From assembly GCF_002201515.1 (NCBI RefSeq), contig NZ_CP021421.1:62001-126000 (forward strand): a stretch of 64,000 bases of DNA, written 5' to 3'. The notes beneath the pieces are model-generated. The model did not search any database and was not told where the DNA came from. It saw nothing but the letters and a program-made list of their open reading frames with translations. Origin of the DNA: Muribaculum intestinale (lineage in GTDB: Bacteria > Bacteroidota > Bacteroidia > Bacteroidales > Muribaculaceae). Shown in pieces: positions 26,141-34,073 of this stretch. The stretch's first letter is position 1. Every line of letters begins with the position of its first letter. Both the position numbers and the translations under genes were made by a program.

Positions 26141-26841
26141 CGAATTCCAACCAACTGACTCGGGAGATAAGCTCCGTGATATATCCCAAAGCCGTTCTCA
26201 TCGCCTATGTCAGCGAGGACGAGAAGAAACATTTCCTTGAGATGCGTGCAATAGATAAAAAGGGTAATATGGGTGAAGGACGCCCTGTAACCTTGGAGTT
26301 CATGAACGATCTTGTGAGGAATTATTCGGAAGTCCACAACGGCACTCCATGCGGGATGTTGCCGTCAAATCTGCTGTATTGCGACACTCGCAAGGGGTCT
26401 GAACGGTACGTATGGTACAATCCGCCGCAAAGACGAATGATGTATTTTGTGGAAAGCCTGAAGATTGAAAATGCGGAATATAATGTTCCGGGAGTGATCT
26501 ATGAATCAAAGGAAGGTGGCGGAATGAACGTGTATGCCTTCAAGGGAGAAGTCCCAACTCCGGAGACAAAACTGTATGCCGCCCCGTTTTTCAACGTCAC
26601 GAGCACCATTGTGTGCATGGGGAATCCGAAAATTGAGAGTCCGAGGCAACCGACATTCGGAACATTTCTGGAATATCTTGAGAAAAGGTTCTGGCTGACG
26701 GAGTTCTCACACTTGGGCGGAGGCCGTAACCCAACGAAATCCAATCTTGTGCTGGTGACAAAGGCCGCACGTGACAAACCGTTCAACCTCAATGAACTTA
26801 TACCTCTGAATAATCTTAAACTAAAAGACCTTATGAAATGA
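26137..26841 (+). CDS. PRTRC system protein B
   Basis: 234 residues. Motifs IYPKAVLIAYVSEDEKKHFL, YVWYNPPQRRMMYF, VYAFKGEVPTPETKLYAAPF and NVTSTIVCMGNPKI are characteristic of PRTRC protein B. It overlaps both neighbours by 4 bp (ATGA), so the operon is tightly coupled. Biochemical role unknown; some annotations relate it to E2-like partners of ThiF enzymes, which would be inference. Confidence 0.88.
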   Translation: MTNSNQLTREISSVIYPKAVLIAYVSEDEKKHFLEMRAIDKKGNMGEGRPVTLEFMNDLVRNYSEVHNGTPCGMLPSNLLYCDTRKGSERYVWYNPPQRRMMYFVESLKIENAEYNVPGVIYESKEGGGMNVYAFKGEVPTPETKLYAAPFFNVTSTIVCMGNPKIESPRQPTFGTFLEYLEKRFWLTEFSHLGGGRNPTKSNLVLVTKAARDKPFNLNELIPLNNLKLKDLMK

Positions 26842-27626
26842 AACGTGTACATTATATTCACAACTACCTGCTCAATCCACAGCATCCGGTTACGGTAAAT
26901 CTTATAGGTGTCGGCGGCACGGGCTCACAGGTCCTCACAAATCTCGCCCGGCTCGATGTGACACTGAGGGCATTGAACCATCCCGGTCTGTTCGTGACAG
27001 TCTATGACCCCGACATAGTTACCGAAGCCAATATCGGGCGCCAGCTTTTCGGATGGTCGGATATCGGGCTGAACAAGGCGCAGTGTCTGGTGACACGGAT
27101 AAACAACTTCTTCGGGAATGACTGGGCTGCAATCCCGGACTTATATCCGGTATGTCCCAAGGATGCACGAAGGGACAATATGGCCAACATAACGATTACC
27201 TGCACCGACAATGTGAAATCACGTATGGATTTATGGAAAGTGTTGAAGGCTGTACCGGAATCAGACTACACCAATCATGGCACACCGATATATTGGCTCG
27301 ACTTCGGAAACTCGCAGTCAAGCGGACAGGTTGTAATGGGAACCGTGCCAAGAAAAATCAAGCAGCCGGAATCGCATCTTTATGAAACGGTAAGCTCTCT
27401 GAAAGTGGTGACACGCCTCGTGCGGTATTCAAAAGTGAAAGATAATGATTCAGGTCCAAGTTGCTCCCTTGCCGAAGCATTGGAGAAACAAGACCTGTTT
27501 ATTAACTCGACACTGGCGCAGCTCGGCTGCAATCTGCTGTGGAAATTGTTCCGCCACGGTATGATAGAACACCATGGGCTGTATCTGAATCTCTCCACCA
27601 TGAAAGTGAACCCAATTATATTATAA
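26838..27626 (+). CDS. PRTRC system ThiF-family (E1-like) protein
   Basis: 262 residues with the E1/ThiF nucleotide-binding start VNLIGVGGTGSQVLTNLARL, the aspartate DPDIVTEANIGRQLF, and the CTDNVKSRMDL segment. The family adenylates C-terminal glycines or similar groups; the partner here is unknown. The catalytic cysteine is not obvious. Last gene of the PRTRC operon (E, C, F, B, ThiF); A and D are not seen in this window. Confidence 0.88.
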   Translation: MKRVHYIHNYLLNPQHPVTVNLIGVGGTGSQVLTNLARLDVTLRALNHPGLFVTVYDPDIVTEANIGRQLFGWSDIGLNKAQCLVTRINNFFGNDWAAIPDLYPVCPKDARRDNMANITITCTDNVKSRMDLWKVLKAVPESDYTNHGTPIYWLDFGNSQSSGQVVMGTVPRKIKQPESHLYETVSSLKVVTRLVRYSKVKDNDSGPSCSLAEALEKQDLFINSTLAQLGCNLLWKLFRHGMIEHHGLYLNLSTMKVNPIIL

Positions 27627-27725
27627 ATACCATTACCTTGAAAATCGATAGTTTAATCTAAATTTTTTGCGTTATGATTCCATTATTATTTTGTAACTTC
27701 GCAAAATTAAACGATAGAAGTTAGT

Positions 27726-28337
27726 ATGATAACCAACCGTGAAGAAGTGCTTGAAAACGCACTGCGCGTTTTCGCCAAGATGAATTATGAGAAGGCAAGT
27801 CAGGTAGAGATCGGAAAAGCCTGCGGGCTGACGAAAGCCGGGCTTGTGTATTATTATCCGATAAAGCTGGATCTTTTTGTTGCGGTTATAGATAAATACG
27901 TGTTCGGGATGCAGTCGGTGGCAAACAAGTTTCGGTTCAAGGCTGCCACCCTGTCGGAATTTATCGAACAATATATAAAAGGTGTGGAACAGACCATGCG
28001 GAAACTCATATCGCTTCTTGATGACGGCAACAATCCGGCAGGATGCAGCTTCAATTTCTATTATTACCATCTTATGATGCAGGTACGGCTTTATTATCCG
28101 GATGTGGAGGAAAAGATAGCAGGCATGTTCCGGCAGGACTACGAGTTTTGGAGAGCCGCCATACAGTCGGCAAAGGACACCGGGGAGATACGGCAGGATG
28201 TGGACATCGAGGACACTGCCATGTTGTTCCGGCAGGTGTTTTTCGGTCTGTCCTTTGAGCAGTCTTTTTTGAGGGGGCTTGACATTAAGCGTCTTGCGAG
28301 AGAACTTCACTTTGTCTATTCACTGCTAAAATCCTGA
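27726..28337 (+). CDS. TetR/AcrR-family transcriptional regulator
   Basis: 203 residues. The N-terminal HTH reads VLENALRVFAKMNYEKASQV...GLTKAGLVYYYPIKLDLF (about residues 7-52), followed by an all-helical ligand/dimerisation domain. It is transcribed towards the cassette recombinase, whose promoter lies in a palindrome 53 bp beyond this stop. A TetR repressor of that promoter is the natural hypothesis; other targets cannot be excluded. Confidence 0.85.
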   Translation: MITNREEVLENALRVFAKMNYEKASQVEIGKACGLTKAGLVYYYPIKLDLFVAVIDKYVFGMQSVANKFRFKAATLSEFIEQYIKGVEQTMRKLISLLDDGNNPAGCSFNFYYYHLMMQVRLYYPDVEEKIAGMFRQDYEFWRAAIQSAKDTGEIRQDVDIEDTAMLFRQVFFGLSFEQSFLRGLDIKRLARELHFVYSLLKS

Positions 28338-28389
28338 TTTATTGACGAATATGAGCGGTTTTGTGTTATCAACTGCTTTTTTATGTATT

Positions 28390-28415
28390 AAAAACAAACC
28401 GATTGGTTTGTTTTT
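28390..28415. promoter_or_regulatory. 26-bp palindrome, TetR-type operator
   Basis: Perfect 11-bp arms (AAAAACAAACC and its complement) around GATT, positions 28390-28415. It contains the -33 TTTG of the recombinase promoter. The core ACAAACCGATTGGTTTGT resembles operators of TetR-family repressors. It might also serve as a terminator hairpin for the TetR gene (arm ending in TTTTT). Confidence 0.7.
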
Positions 28416-28437
28416 CAGAATTATTTCAGTAATTTTG
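28407..28437 (+). promoter_or_regulatory. Bacteroidales promoter of the cassette recombinase
   Basis: -33 TTTG (28407-28410), 19-bp spacer, -7 TAATTTTG (28430-28437), an exact match to TTTG / TAnnTTTG at standard spacing. Transcription would start near 28443, leaving a ~20-nt leader before the ATG at 28463. Confidence 0.8.
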
Positions 28438-28462
28438 AGCTCATAAAACAATTGTCGGCATT

Positions 28463-29569
28463 ATGGACAAGGTACGGAAACAACGTGGCAACATCGTTCT
28501 TCACAAAGACAGGCGTGGCGGCGAGGAGTGCATCCGGGTGGATTACTCGGACTGCCAAGCCATCGCCCTGTTGCTGGTTCAGGACACCGACGTGGTGGCG
28601 ATCGAGGACGGCTCCGGCTACATTCCTGCCGCCGCTTTCCGGCTGCCTGATTTCTACGACCGCTATTCACCGCACGCCTACATCGATTACAGCCGGGTTT
28701 ACGTGCGGCATCCCAAACCTAAGCGTGAATACACACTGCCGAAAGGCTACCTCGAACTGCTGGAACAAAAGCGTTACAGCCCCTCGACCGTCAAAACATA
28801 CCGTGCCTATTTCAGTGACTTCATGGAATATCACAAGGGACGGAACATCGACCGTCTGAAGGTTGCCGACATCAACCGCTACATACTCTACCTTGTGAAC
28901 GAGAAGAAAATCTCGGTGTCGCAACAGAATATGCGCATCAACGCCATCAAGTTCTACTATGAGCAGGTGCGTGGCGGCAAACGGCAATACTACGGCGGTA
29001 TCACCCGTGCCAAAGAGTACAAGAGCCTGCCCGAAGTGTTGAGCCGCAACGAGGTGCGGCGCATTCTTTCATGCCTTGCAAACCGCAAGCATCGCTGTAT
29101 GATTTCGTTGATTTATTCCGCAGGATTGAGAAGGAGCGAGTTGCTTAACCTCACTCCGCAGGATATTATGAGCGAACGTATGCTGATTCGCATTATGGGC
29201 AAGGGCAAAAAATGCCGCTACTCGCTGCTGTCGGAGAAGGTATTGTGCGAACTTCGGGAATATTTCAAGGAATATCGCCCGCAAAAATGGCTGTTCGAGG
29301 GCGAAACACCCGGAGAGCAATATTCGGCAAGTGCATTGGTGAAAGTGTTGAAGGAAGCCGCCGATCGTGCAGGCATCAAGCACCGGGTACACGTACACAT
29401 GCTCCGCCACTCCTTTGCCACTCACCTGCTGGAGCAGGGAACGGACCTGAGAACCATACAGGAGTTGTTGGGACACAACGACATCAAGACTACGAGCATC
29501 TACCTTCATGTTACAAGTGCCCACAAGTCGAGCATACCGAATCCGCTTGATTCATTGGACGATTCATGA
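28463..29569 (+). CDS. XerC/D-type tyrosine recombinase of the cassette array (rAID/integron-like)
   Basis: 368 residues. Residues 1-~88 are an unusual extra N-terminal domain; ~90-180 is a SAM-like core-binding domain; the rest is catalytic. Catalytic residues: R223 (AGLRRSELL), K247 (MGKGKK), H312/R315 (HMLRHSFAT), H338 (LLGHND), Y347 (TSIYLHV). R223 to H312 is 89 residues, the XerC/D spacing, so the ~35-residue insertion diagnostic of integron IntI enzymes is absent. The ending PNPLDSLDD resembles integron/Xer tails. It is oriented the same way as the cassettes, unlike most integrons. It is the likely enzyme acting on the 18 downstream junction sites. Confidence 0.85.
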   Translation: MDKVRKQRGNIVLHKDRRGGEECIRVDYSDCQAIALLLVQDTDVVAIEDGSGYIPAAAFRLPDFYDRYSPHAYIDYSRVYVRHPKPKREYTLPKGYLELLEQKRYSPSTVKTYRAYFSDFMEYHKGRNIDRLKVADINRYILYLVNEKKISVSQQNMRINAIKFYYEQVRGGKRQYYGGITRAKEYKSLPEVLSRNEVRRILSCLANRKHRCMISLIYSAGLRRSELLNLTPQDIMSERMLIRIMGKGKKCRYSLLSEKVLCELREYFKEYRPQKWLFEGETPGEQYSASALVKVLKEAADRAGIKHRVHVHMLRHSFATHLLEQGTDLRTIQELLGHNDIKTTSIYLHVTSAHKSSIPNPLDSLDDS

Positions 29570-29644
29570 ATGTTGTTCCGTCATTATTATAGTGAGAGCA
29601 AGAAAGAATAGATTACGGCAATGTTTGATATGATACATCAATAA

Positions 29645-30391
29645 ATGAAAAAAGAGGTCAGATACATAACAAGAAAGTCAATCAGGAACATACAAATCTG
29701 TTGTATATGGATGTATGTATTTTTTTCGGGAGTTCGAGTGTACGCCTCGACTACCGCAGACTCCGTGTATTTCCACATAAAGGCAGACACAATACGGGAA
29801 ATCCGTGCGGGACAAGTGGTGGAACTGACGTATGCTTTGGTCAATTCCCAGTTCGACACGGCTTCTTATCCGGTATTCAATGACAACATTGAAGTGGTGA
29901 GTGGTCCGAAACAACATAAATGTAGCAGTTACACAATTGTGAACGGAGTGGGAAGCAAGAGTGATGAAACCTGTTTCAGCTATCTTGTGCGGTTCAGGAA
30001 AAGCGGCGAGATTCAGCTCCCTGCCGCATCTGTAACGGTAGGGAACCGTACCTATACCACTCCTGAATGTCGTGTGCATGTAAATTCTGCCGGAGTGGAC
30101 AGAAAAAGATTGAAATGCAGTTTGAATGTGGAGCAACTGGTCGGAGATTACGTGAGATACTGTGCCACCCTTACCTGCAATACTCGTCCCGATCAGAATC
30201 CTCCGTTGTTGTCAATTAACGGGGAAACAACCCGTCCAAGCAGCACATCCTATTCAGGTTCAGAAGGCAAGGAAGAATATGTTTACCGGTATTATTTTAA
30301 CAGCGAAGGCTATAAAGTAGCTTGCGAGAAACTGACCTTTGGAGGGAAAGCATATAAACTCCGACCACGAAAGTGCAAAAAGAGGCATTAA
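29645..30391 (+). CDS. BatD-like secreted beta-domain protein (first gene of the array)
   Basis: 248 residues with an N-terminal signal/anchor helix (ICCIWMYVFFSGVRVYAS). Residues ~40-160 resemble the N-terminal beta domains of BatD/oxygen-tolerance proteins (RAGQVVELTYALVNSQFDT, VRFRKSGEIQLPAASVTV). The C-terminus is basic (LRPRKCKKRH) rather than a membrane anchor. It lies between the recombinase and the first clear junction site and may be a fixed gene of the platform or a first cassette. An attC-like 5' core (TTAACAA) overlaps its stop. Confidence 0.55.
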   Translation: MKKEVRYITRKSIRNIQICCIWMYVFFSGVRVYASTTADSVYFHIKADTIREIRAGQVVELTYALVNSQFDTASYPVFNDNIEVVSGPKQHKCSSYTIVNGVGSKSDETCFSYLVRFRKSGEIQLPAASVTVGNRTYTTPECRVHVNSAGVDRKRLKCSLNVEQLVGDYVRYCATLTCNTRPDQNPPLLSINGETTRPSSTSYSGSEGKEEYVYRYYFNSEGYKVACEKLTFGGKAYKLRPRKCKKRH

Positions 30392-30487
30392 CAAAAGGTG
30401 CAGCTATTAGAGATTAGGAAACACACCTGCCGGGTGACGTTTACCACAATAAACAGCACCTACGGGTGATCTTACAAATACATTAAT
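30388..30487 (+). other. unusual boundary region with a 25-bp direct repeat (possible attI or decayed junction)
   Basis: Starts with a junction-like TTAACAA and ends with CATTA, but is ~100 bp instead of 45-50. It contains two near-identical segments, 30419-30444 and 30451-30475, each with a CACCT..GGGTG mini-hairpin, 32 bp apart. Arm AGGTGC (30396-30401) could pair with GCACCT (30456-30461). It could be the primary insertion site or a rearranged junction. Confidence 0.4.
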
Positions 30488-30511
30488 CGCTTGAATGAAA
30501 AATAACTAAAT

Positions 30512-31000
30512 ATGAAAAAGAATATTACTTATTTTGGAGAAGTAGAAATCAACTCTCCCCAAGAAACAAATGAAGTAAAGGTTACAATTGACAGTCACCA
30601 GATAGAATTAGATTTGAATTTCTATGATGGTGTGCCGTAATATGATTGGGTAGCTGAATACGAAAACTATACCAAGGGCTTAAAACAATATAAAGCAGAT
30701 GTAGAAGCTGCCATTCGTTCAGATTACGAAGATGGAGGTGATGTAAAGGAGTATATTGATTTTCATCTTGAAGAATTGGATGCTTCTATAATAGATAAGG
30801 TTTTGGCAAGTACAGATGCTTCCAAGCCCAAAGAAGAAAGGTTACTCTCTGCCTTGAAATTAGTCCGCATCGGCTTCTATCCCGGCGAGGAAAACTATGC
30901 TGTATGGGATTATAGCATAGGACGCGAAATTGCAGATATGTTGGTGGTTGTCAATACTGATAGCACAGGCAAAATTAACTATGTAACATGGGAGAGTTGA
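30512..31000 (+). pseudogene. DUF2004-family gene with in-frame stop
   Basis: One continuous frame encodes a DUF2004 protein (YFGEVEINSP, HQIELDLNFYD, VKEYIDFHLEELD, LVRIGFYPGEENYAVWDYSI) but a TAA at 30638-30640 interrupts it after codon 42, just before YDWVAEYENY. Without it the product would be ~162 residues. DUF2004 proteins occur among immunity-type genes. Either a decayed cassette or, less likely, a read-through or sequence error. The ATG at 30776 could give a truncated 74-residue product. Confidence 0.8.
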
Positions 31001-31007
31001 AAAGCGA

Positions 31008-31056
31008 TTAACAAGCGAATGAGCTGCCCTAACGGTCAGCTATTCGCATCCCATTA
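31008..31056 (+). repeat. attC-like junction 1
   Basis: 49 bp, 5' TTAACAA, 3' CCATTA. Stem GCGAAT/ATTCGC and AGCTG/CAGCT separated by one unpaired G, loop CCCTAACGGT. Confidence 0.85.
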
Positions 31057-31075
31057 CCAATAATATAGAACAGAT

Positions 31076-31507
31076 ATGGAAACAGAACTAAAAGAAACTA
31101 TACAGAATTTATTGCTTCAATTCATGCAGAATATGCACGAGTGGGAAGTGATGTGTAATGATATTGCAAAGCAGAATGAACTTTCATTCGAAGAACAGTT
31201 TAACAAGCAAAAAGAATTGGTATCAAAAATCTTTTTGAACTACTGCACTTCTCGTGAACGCAAGAATAGCAGACCTACTACTATATCTTATGGCAATGAA
31301 GGTTCTTATGAATATGATATTGATGAAGAGAAAATAACCGATATTGTAGAAGAAGGAAAGGACAGAATTGTAGTTCACACATACAGAGAAGTGCCTATGC
31401 AGGAAAAGAAGCAATACATATTCTTGTTTAAAAAAGGCAAATGGCTTTTGGATTCTAAGAAAAGATATTCTTCATGGAAGCAAAAATGGCTATCTGTTTC
31501 CCTATAA
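31076..31507 (+). CDS. cassette: NTF2-fold immunity-like protein
   Basis: 143 residues with an N-terminal helical part (ETIQNLLLQFMQNMHEWEVM) and a C-terminal sheet ending in YIFLFKKGKWLLDSKKRY. That pattern is typical of NTF2-fold immunity proteins encoded next to polymorphic toxins. No toxin gene is nearby, as expected for an orphan immunity cassette. Assignment is by pattern, not alignment. Confidence 0.6.
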   Translation: METELKETIQNLLLQFMQNMHEWEVMCNDIAKQNELSFEEQFNKQKELVSKIFLNYCTSRERKNSRPTTISYGNEGSYEYDIDEEKITDIVEEGKDRIVVHTYREVPMQEKKQYIFLFKKGKWLLDSKKRYSSWKQKWLSVSL

Positions 31508-31516
31508 ATTATATTG

Positions 31517-31564
31517 GTAACAAGCCAAGTTAGCTGCTAAACGCAGCTCCTTGTCAAACCATTA
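31517..31564 (+). repeat. attC-like junction 2
   Basis: 48 bp, GTAACAA to CCATTA. Stem CAAG/CTTG and AGCTG/CAGCT, loop CTAAACG. Almost identical to junction 11. Confidence 0.88.
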
Positions 31565-31578
31565 ATAACAACTTAAAG

Positions 31579-32046
31579 ATGAACATAAAAAACAAGATAT
31601 ACCATATAGCCTATTTTCTCCTATTTGGAATAATAGTGGGTATTTTAAGGTGGTCTATATGTATAGTAGATACAAATGGAACAATGGATTTCACCCCATT
31701 TCTACAAACGTTCTTGTTGATAGTCGCATTGTTATTGTTTGTAATCTTAGATATTATTTTGCATAAAATAGCCTTGAGAGCGATTTCGATTACCATTCTA
31801 TTGTGTTTCAATATATGGTCATATATCTACTATTTCAAAATGGAAGAATTGCAAGAATATTGGAGTGGACTTAAATATTCACCTTATGACGCATATCTTC
31901 CGCCCAATATTGATGATTTCATTTTTGTATGGTTGGCGAGCCAAATTCTTGTTTTTTATTTATTCTTGACAATATGTATTTCATATCTATTGAAAAGAAA
32001 AGAGTTATTAACGAAGCAGGATAACGGACAAGCCGTTCCCTGCTAA
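31579..32046 (+). CDS. cassette: four-helix membrane protein
   Basis: 155 residues with hydrophobic helices at ~8-28 (IAYFLLFGIIVGILRWSI), ~41-62 (FLLIVALLLFVILDIIL), ~66-86 and ~117-139. No recognised family. The last residues (KQDNGQAVPC) are encoded inside junction 3. Membrane-protein cassettes could protect against membrane-targeting toxins, but that is inference. Confidence 0.65.
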   Translation: MNIKNKIYHIAYFLLFGIIVGILRWSICIVDTNGTMDFTPFLQTFLLIVALLLFVILDIILHKIALRAISITILLCFNIWSYIYYFKMEELQEYWSGLKYSPYDAYLPPNIDDFIFVWLASQILVFYLFLTICISYLLKRKELLTKQDNGQAVPC

Positions 32047-32052
32047 CCATTA
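32008..32052 (+). repeat. attC-like junction 3
   Basis: 45 bp, TTAACGA to CCATTA. Stem AGCAGG/CCTGCT and ACGG/CCGT. Overlaps the end of the upstream gene. Same sequence group as junctions 4, 6, 9, 13 and 14. Confidence 0.88.
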
Positions 32053-32065
32053 ATGGTAATTAGGT

Positions 32066-32431
32066 ATGATAGATTATTTATTTTTCAAATTTTATAGGCT
32101 ATGGAAATACAGTTCTATTCCCGAAATAGCTGTTTATGCGGCTTTATTATTTCTTACCATATTTCTGAATTGCAATATTCACACAATATGGGGAGTATTG
32201 GAACAATATAAAATTGCGCCATATCCAACCGAAACGATGTATTATGTGTCTTTGGGGCTTATATTCATTCTTTTATGTGTTCGTTTCTATTGGCACAAAA
32301 GGTATAAAACAGTCATAGATAAGTTTAATGAAAAGCCTAATAAAAATAATCTATTGATACTTATATTATATATTTTCCTTTCGTTGTTTCTCTTTGTTTT
32401 AGAGGCTTTTTATAGCAAAGGAAAAATATAA
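32066..32431 (+). CDS. cassette: small three-helix membrane protein
   Basis: 121 residues with helices at ~17-36 (IAVYAALLFLTIFLNCNI), ~51-70 (MYYVSLGLIFILLCVRFYW) and ~94-113 (LLILILYIFLSLFLFVLEAF). No family recognised. Starts 14 bp after junction 3. Confidence 0.6.
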   Translation: MIDYLFFKFYRLWKYSSIPEIAVYAALLFLTIFLNCNIHTIWGVLEQYKIAPYPTETMYYVSLGLIFILLCVRFYWHKRYKTVIDKFNEKPNKNNLLILILYIFLSLFLFVLEAFYSKGKI

Positions 32432-32439
32432 ATATACCA

Positions 32440-32485
32440 TTAACGAAGCAGGATAACGGGCAAGCCGTTCCCTGCTAAACCATTA
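32440..32485 (+). repeat. attC-like junction 4
   Basis: 46 bp, TTAACGA to CCATTA (G follows). Stem AGCAGG/CCTGCT and ACGG/CCGT with loop GCAAG; near-identical to junction 3. Confidence 0.88.
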
Positions 32486-32510
32486 GCATCGAAAAACAAA
32501 TAGGATTACA

Positions 32511-32858
32511 ATGAAAATATTTAGTACAGCGCCAGAAGGTAATGAAATGGCAGAATTAGAAAATGCTCGATACATCAATTTGGCATTAAAGCAGATTGAC
32601 GAAAATATTGAATGGCTAAAAACGGCTAATAAGCCAACTCAAGCAGTCTTAACTCATATAGATATATTAGTTATGTTAGCTAAAAGATTTACGGTTGATG
32701 CTAATTTGCTAATCAAAAAAGAGAAAGTTCAGGAATGGAAGAATGTTTTTAACGATTGGTTTGAACGTTGTGGCAGTAAAATTCCTGCTAAATTTAGAGA
32801 TGGCATTAAAGCAAATGGAGATGAGCTTTTTAATGAGTTAGAACAATATGGGCACTAA
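32511..32858 (+). CDS. cassette: Imm51-linked partner protein, copy 1
   Basis: 115 residues, all-helical in appearance (KQIDENIEWLKTANKPTQ, AVLTHIDILVMLAKRF, EWKNVFNDWFERC). It overlaps the Imm51 gene by 11 bp, so the two form a translationally coupled pair. A second copy of the same pair lies at 36108-36795. Family not recognised; a dedicated partner of Imm51 is likely from the conserved pairing. Confidence 0.65.
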   Translation: MKIFSTAPEGNEMAELENARYINLALKQIDENIEWLKTANKPTQAVLTHIDILVMLAKRFTVDANLLIKKEKVQEWKNVFNDWFERCGSKIPAKFRDGIKANGDELFNELEQYGH

Positions 32859-33198
32859 TAATTTTAAGGAACAAATAAAGCCGTTCTTTTGGGTAGAGCA
32901 TGAATCAACAGTTTCAGTATGTCTGAATGTTGGTGAGTATAAAACAGAAATCTTCCAATCAAGAGAGGATGAAGGGTTTGAAGGAAACGGCTACGATTGG
33001 GAATCCTTAGCTCGTGTTTTTATCGAAGAACAAGCACCGAATTTCGTTGAAAGTGTTGATTTTGATTCAGAGGGAAGTATGTTTTGCGCTTACTCCGAAG
33101 ATAAAGAAGCCTTGAAGGAGTTTATTCTGCAATTCAAGAAAGTATGTGAAAATGAGGTGCTGATTATGGATTTGTTCTCTCGTACAGAATTGGATTAA
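32848..33198 (+). CDS. cassette: Imm51-family immunity protein, copy 1
   Basis: 116 residues matching immunity protein 51: FFWVEHESTVSVCLNVGEYK, FQSREDEGFEGNGYDWESLA, FDSEGSMFCAYSEDKEALK, LIMDLFSRTELD. Imm51 proteins neutralise polymorphic toxins delivered by competitors; the cognate toxin is unknown. No toxin is encoded alongside, which points to protection against foreign attackers. Confidence 0.82.
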   Translation: MGTNNFKEQIKPFFWVEHESTVSVCLNVGEYKTEIFQSREDEGFEGNGYDWESLARVFIEEQAPNFVESVDFDSEGSMFCAYSEDKEALKEFILQFKKVCENEVLIMDLFSRTELD

Positions 33199-33206
33199 AA
33201 ATGATG

Positions 33207-33254
33207 CTAACAAGCACCTGTTCCGCCTAACGGCGGCAAGCTGCAACCCATTAG
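33207..33254 (+). repeat. attC-like junction 5
   Basis: 48 bp, CTAACAA to CCATTAG. Stem TTCCGCC/GGCGG(C)AA around TAAC, with outer GC pairs. Partner of junction 10, which follows the second Imm51 pair. Confidence 0.85.
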
Positions 33255-33267
33255 CTGTAATAGAAGC

Positions 33268-33993
33268 ATGAAAAAGATTATTTTCTACATATCGGCAATT
33301 CTGTTTTGCTTGCCTATACAAGCACAACAGCGTTTCTTCGGTGTCATTCAGGATGCAGACGGATATACAAATGTACGTGATACAAGTGGAACAGTGATAG
33401 GCAAATTACTGGATAATCATGTATTTGCCGATTGGGATGCACAAAAGAACCATAAAGAATGGCATAGCGTAGAATATGGAGCAGAAACGGGCATAACCAA
33501 GACTTGCCCGAATGGAAATACCCATACAGGAGATATCCATAAAAGCCGCATCCGTTATTTGGTAGATTTGCCACAGTTGAAGAAACAGCCGCAAAGTACG
33601 GATAAATGCCTTGTATATGCCAACGACACATTAACCGTAAAGATAGACTTCCAAAATTTTAATCCACAAAAACATGCCATTGTTTATGATTTGGAAGCAG
33701 GTTTTGTTCGGAGTATTGACGGTTGTTCTGACTTGACAGGCATAGATGACAATATTCCGCATGAAGAATACGCATCTGTCACCGTCAAGCACCCTGCCGG
33801 AATATTGGAATTTCCAACAGCATATATAGCACATCTATACGAACCGAGCCGAAACAATGTTGTCGTGGCATTGGGTAAAGGAAACTCACTGTTCATCAGC
33901 ACGCAGAACAGTGACGGTGCAGGCGGATATTATGCCGTATGGACAGTAGAAAATTATCTTGTTAAAAGTCTGTTTGTGTTACATGACTTTTGA
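33268..33993 (+). CDS. cassette: secreted SH3-like domain protein, intact copy
   Basis: 241 residues with a cleavable signal peptide (IIFYISAILFCLPIQAQQ). Residues ~25-75 form an SH3-like domain (DADGYTNVRDTSGTVIGKLL, HKEWHSVEY). The C-terminal ~160 residues are a beta-rich domain of unknown family ending near YAVWTVENYLVKSLFVLH. A nearly identical copy, broken by an IS, lies at 38067-40030. A periplasmic immunity or cell-wall-binding role is plausible but unproven. Confidence 0.75.
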   Translation: MKKIIFYISAILFCLPIQAQQRFFGVIQDADGYTNVRDTSGTVIGKLLDNHVFADWDAQKNHKEWHSVEYGAETGITKTCPNGNTHTGDIHKSRIRYLVDLPQLKKQPQSTDKCLVYANDTLTVKIDFQNFNPQKHAIVYDLEAGFVRSIDGCSDLTGIDDNIPHEEYASVTVKHPAGILEFPTAYIAHLYEPSRNNVVVALGKGNSLFISTQNSDGAGGYYAVWTVENYLVKSLFVLHDF

Positions 33994-34004
33994 CTAAAAT
34001 ACAG

Positions 34005-34050
34005 CTAACAACGCAGGATAACGGACGAGCCGTTCCCTGCTAACCATTAG
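34005..34050 (+). repeat. attC-like junction 6
   Basis: 46 bp, CTAACAA to CCATTAG. Stem GCAGG/CCTGC and ACGG/CCGT, loop ACGAG. Virtually identical to junction 13, which ends the duplicate of the preceding cassette. Confidence 0.9.
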
Positions 34051-34073
34051 TTGCAAATTAAAAATCAAATAGA

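Noticed and set aside
28463..29569. Calling the recombinase a classical integron integrase (IntI)
   Set aside because: The distance between catalytic arginine and HxxR is Xer-like, the IntI-specific insertion is missing, and the sites lack the canonical GTTRRRY end.
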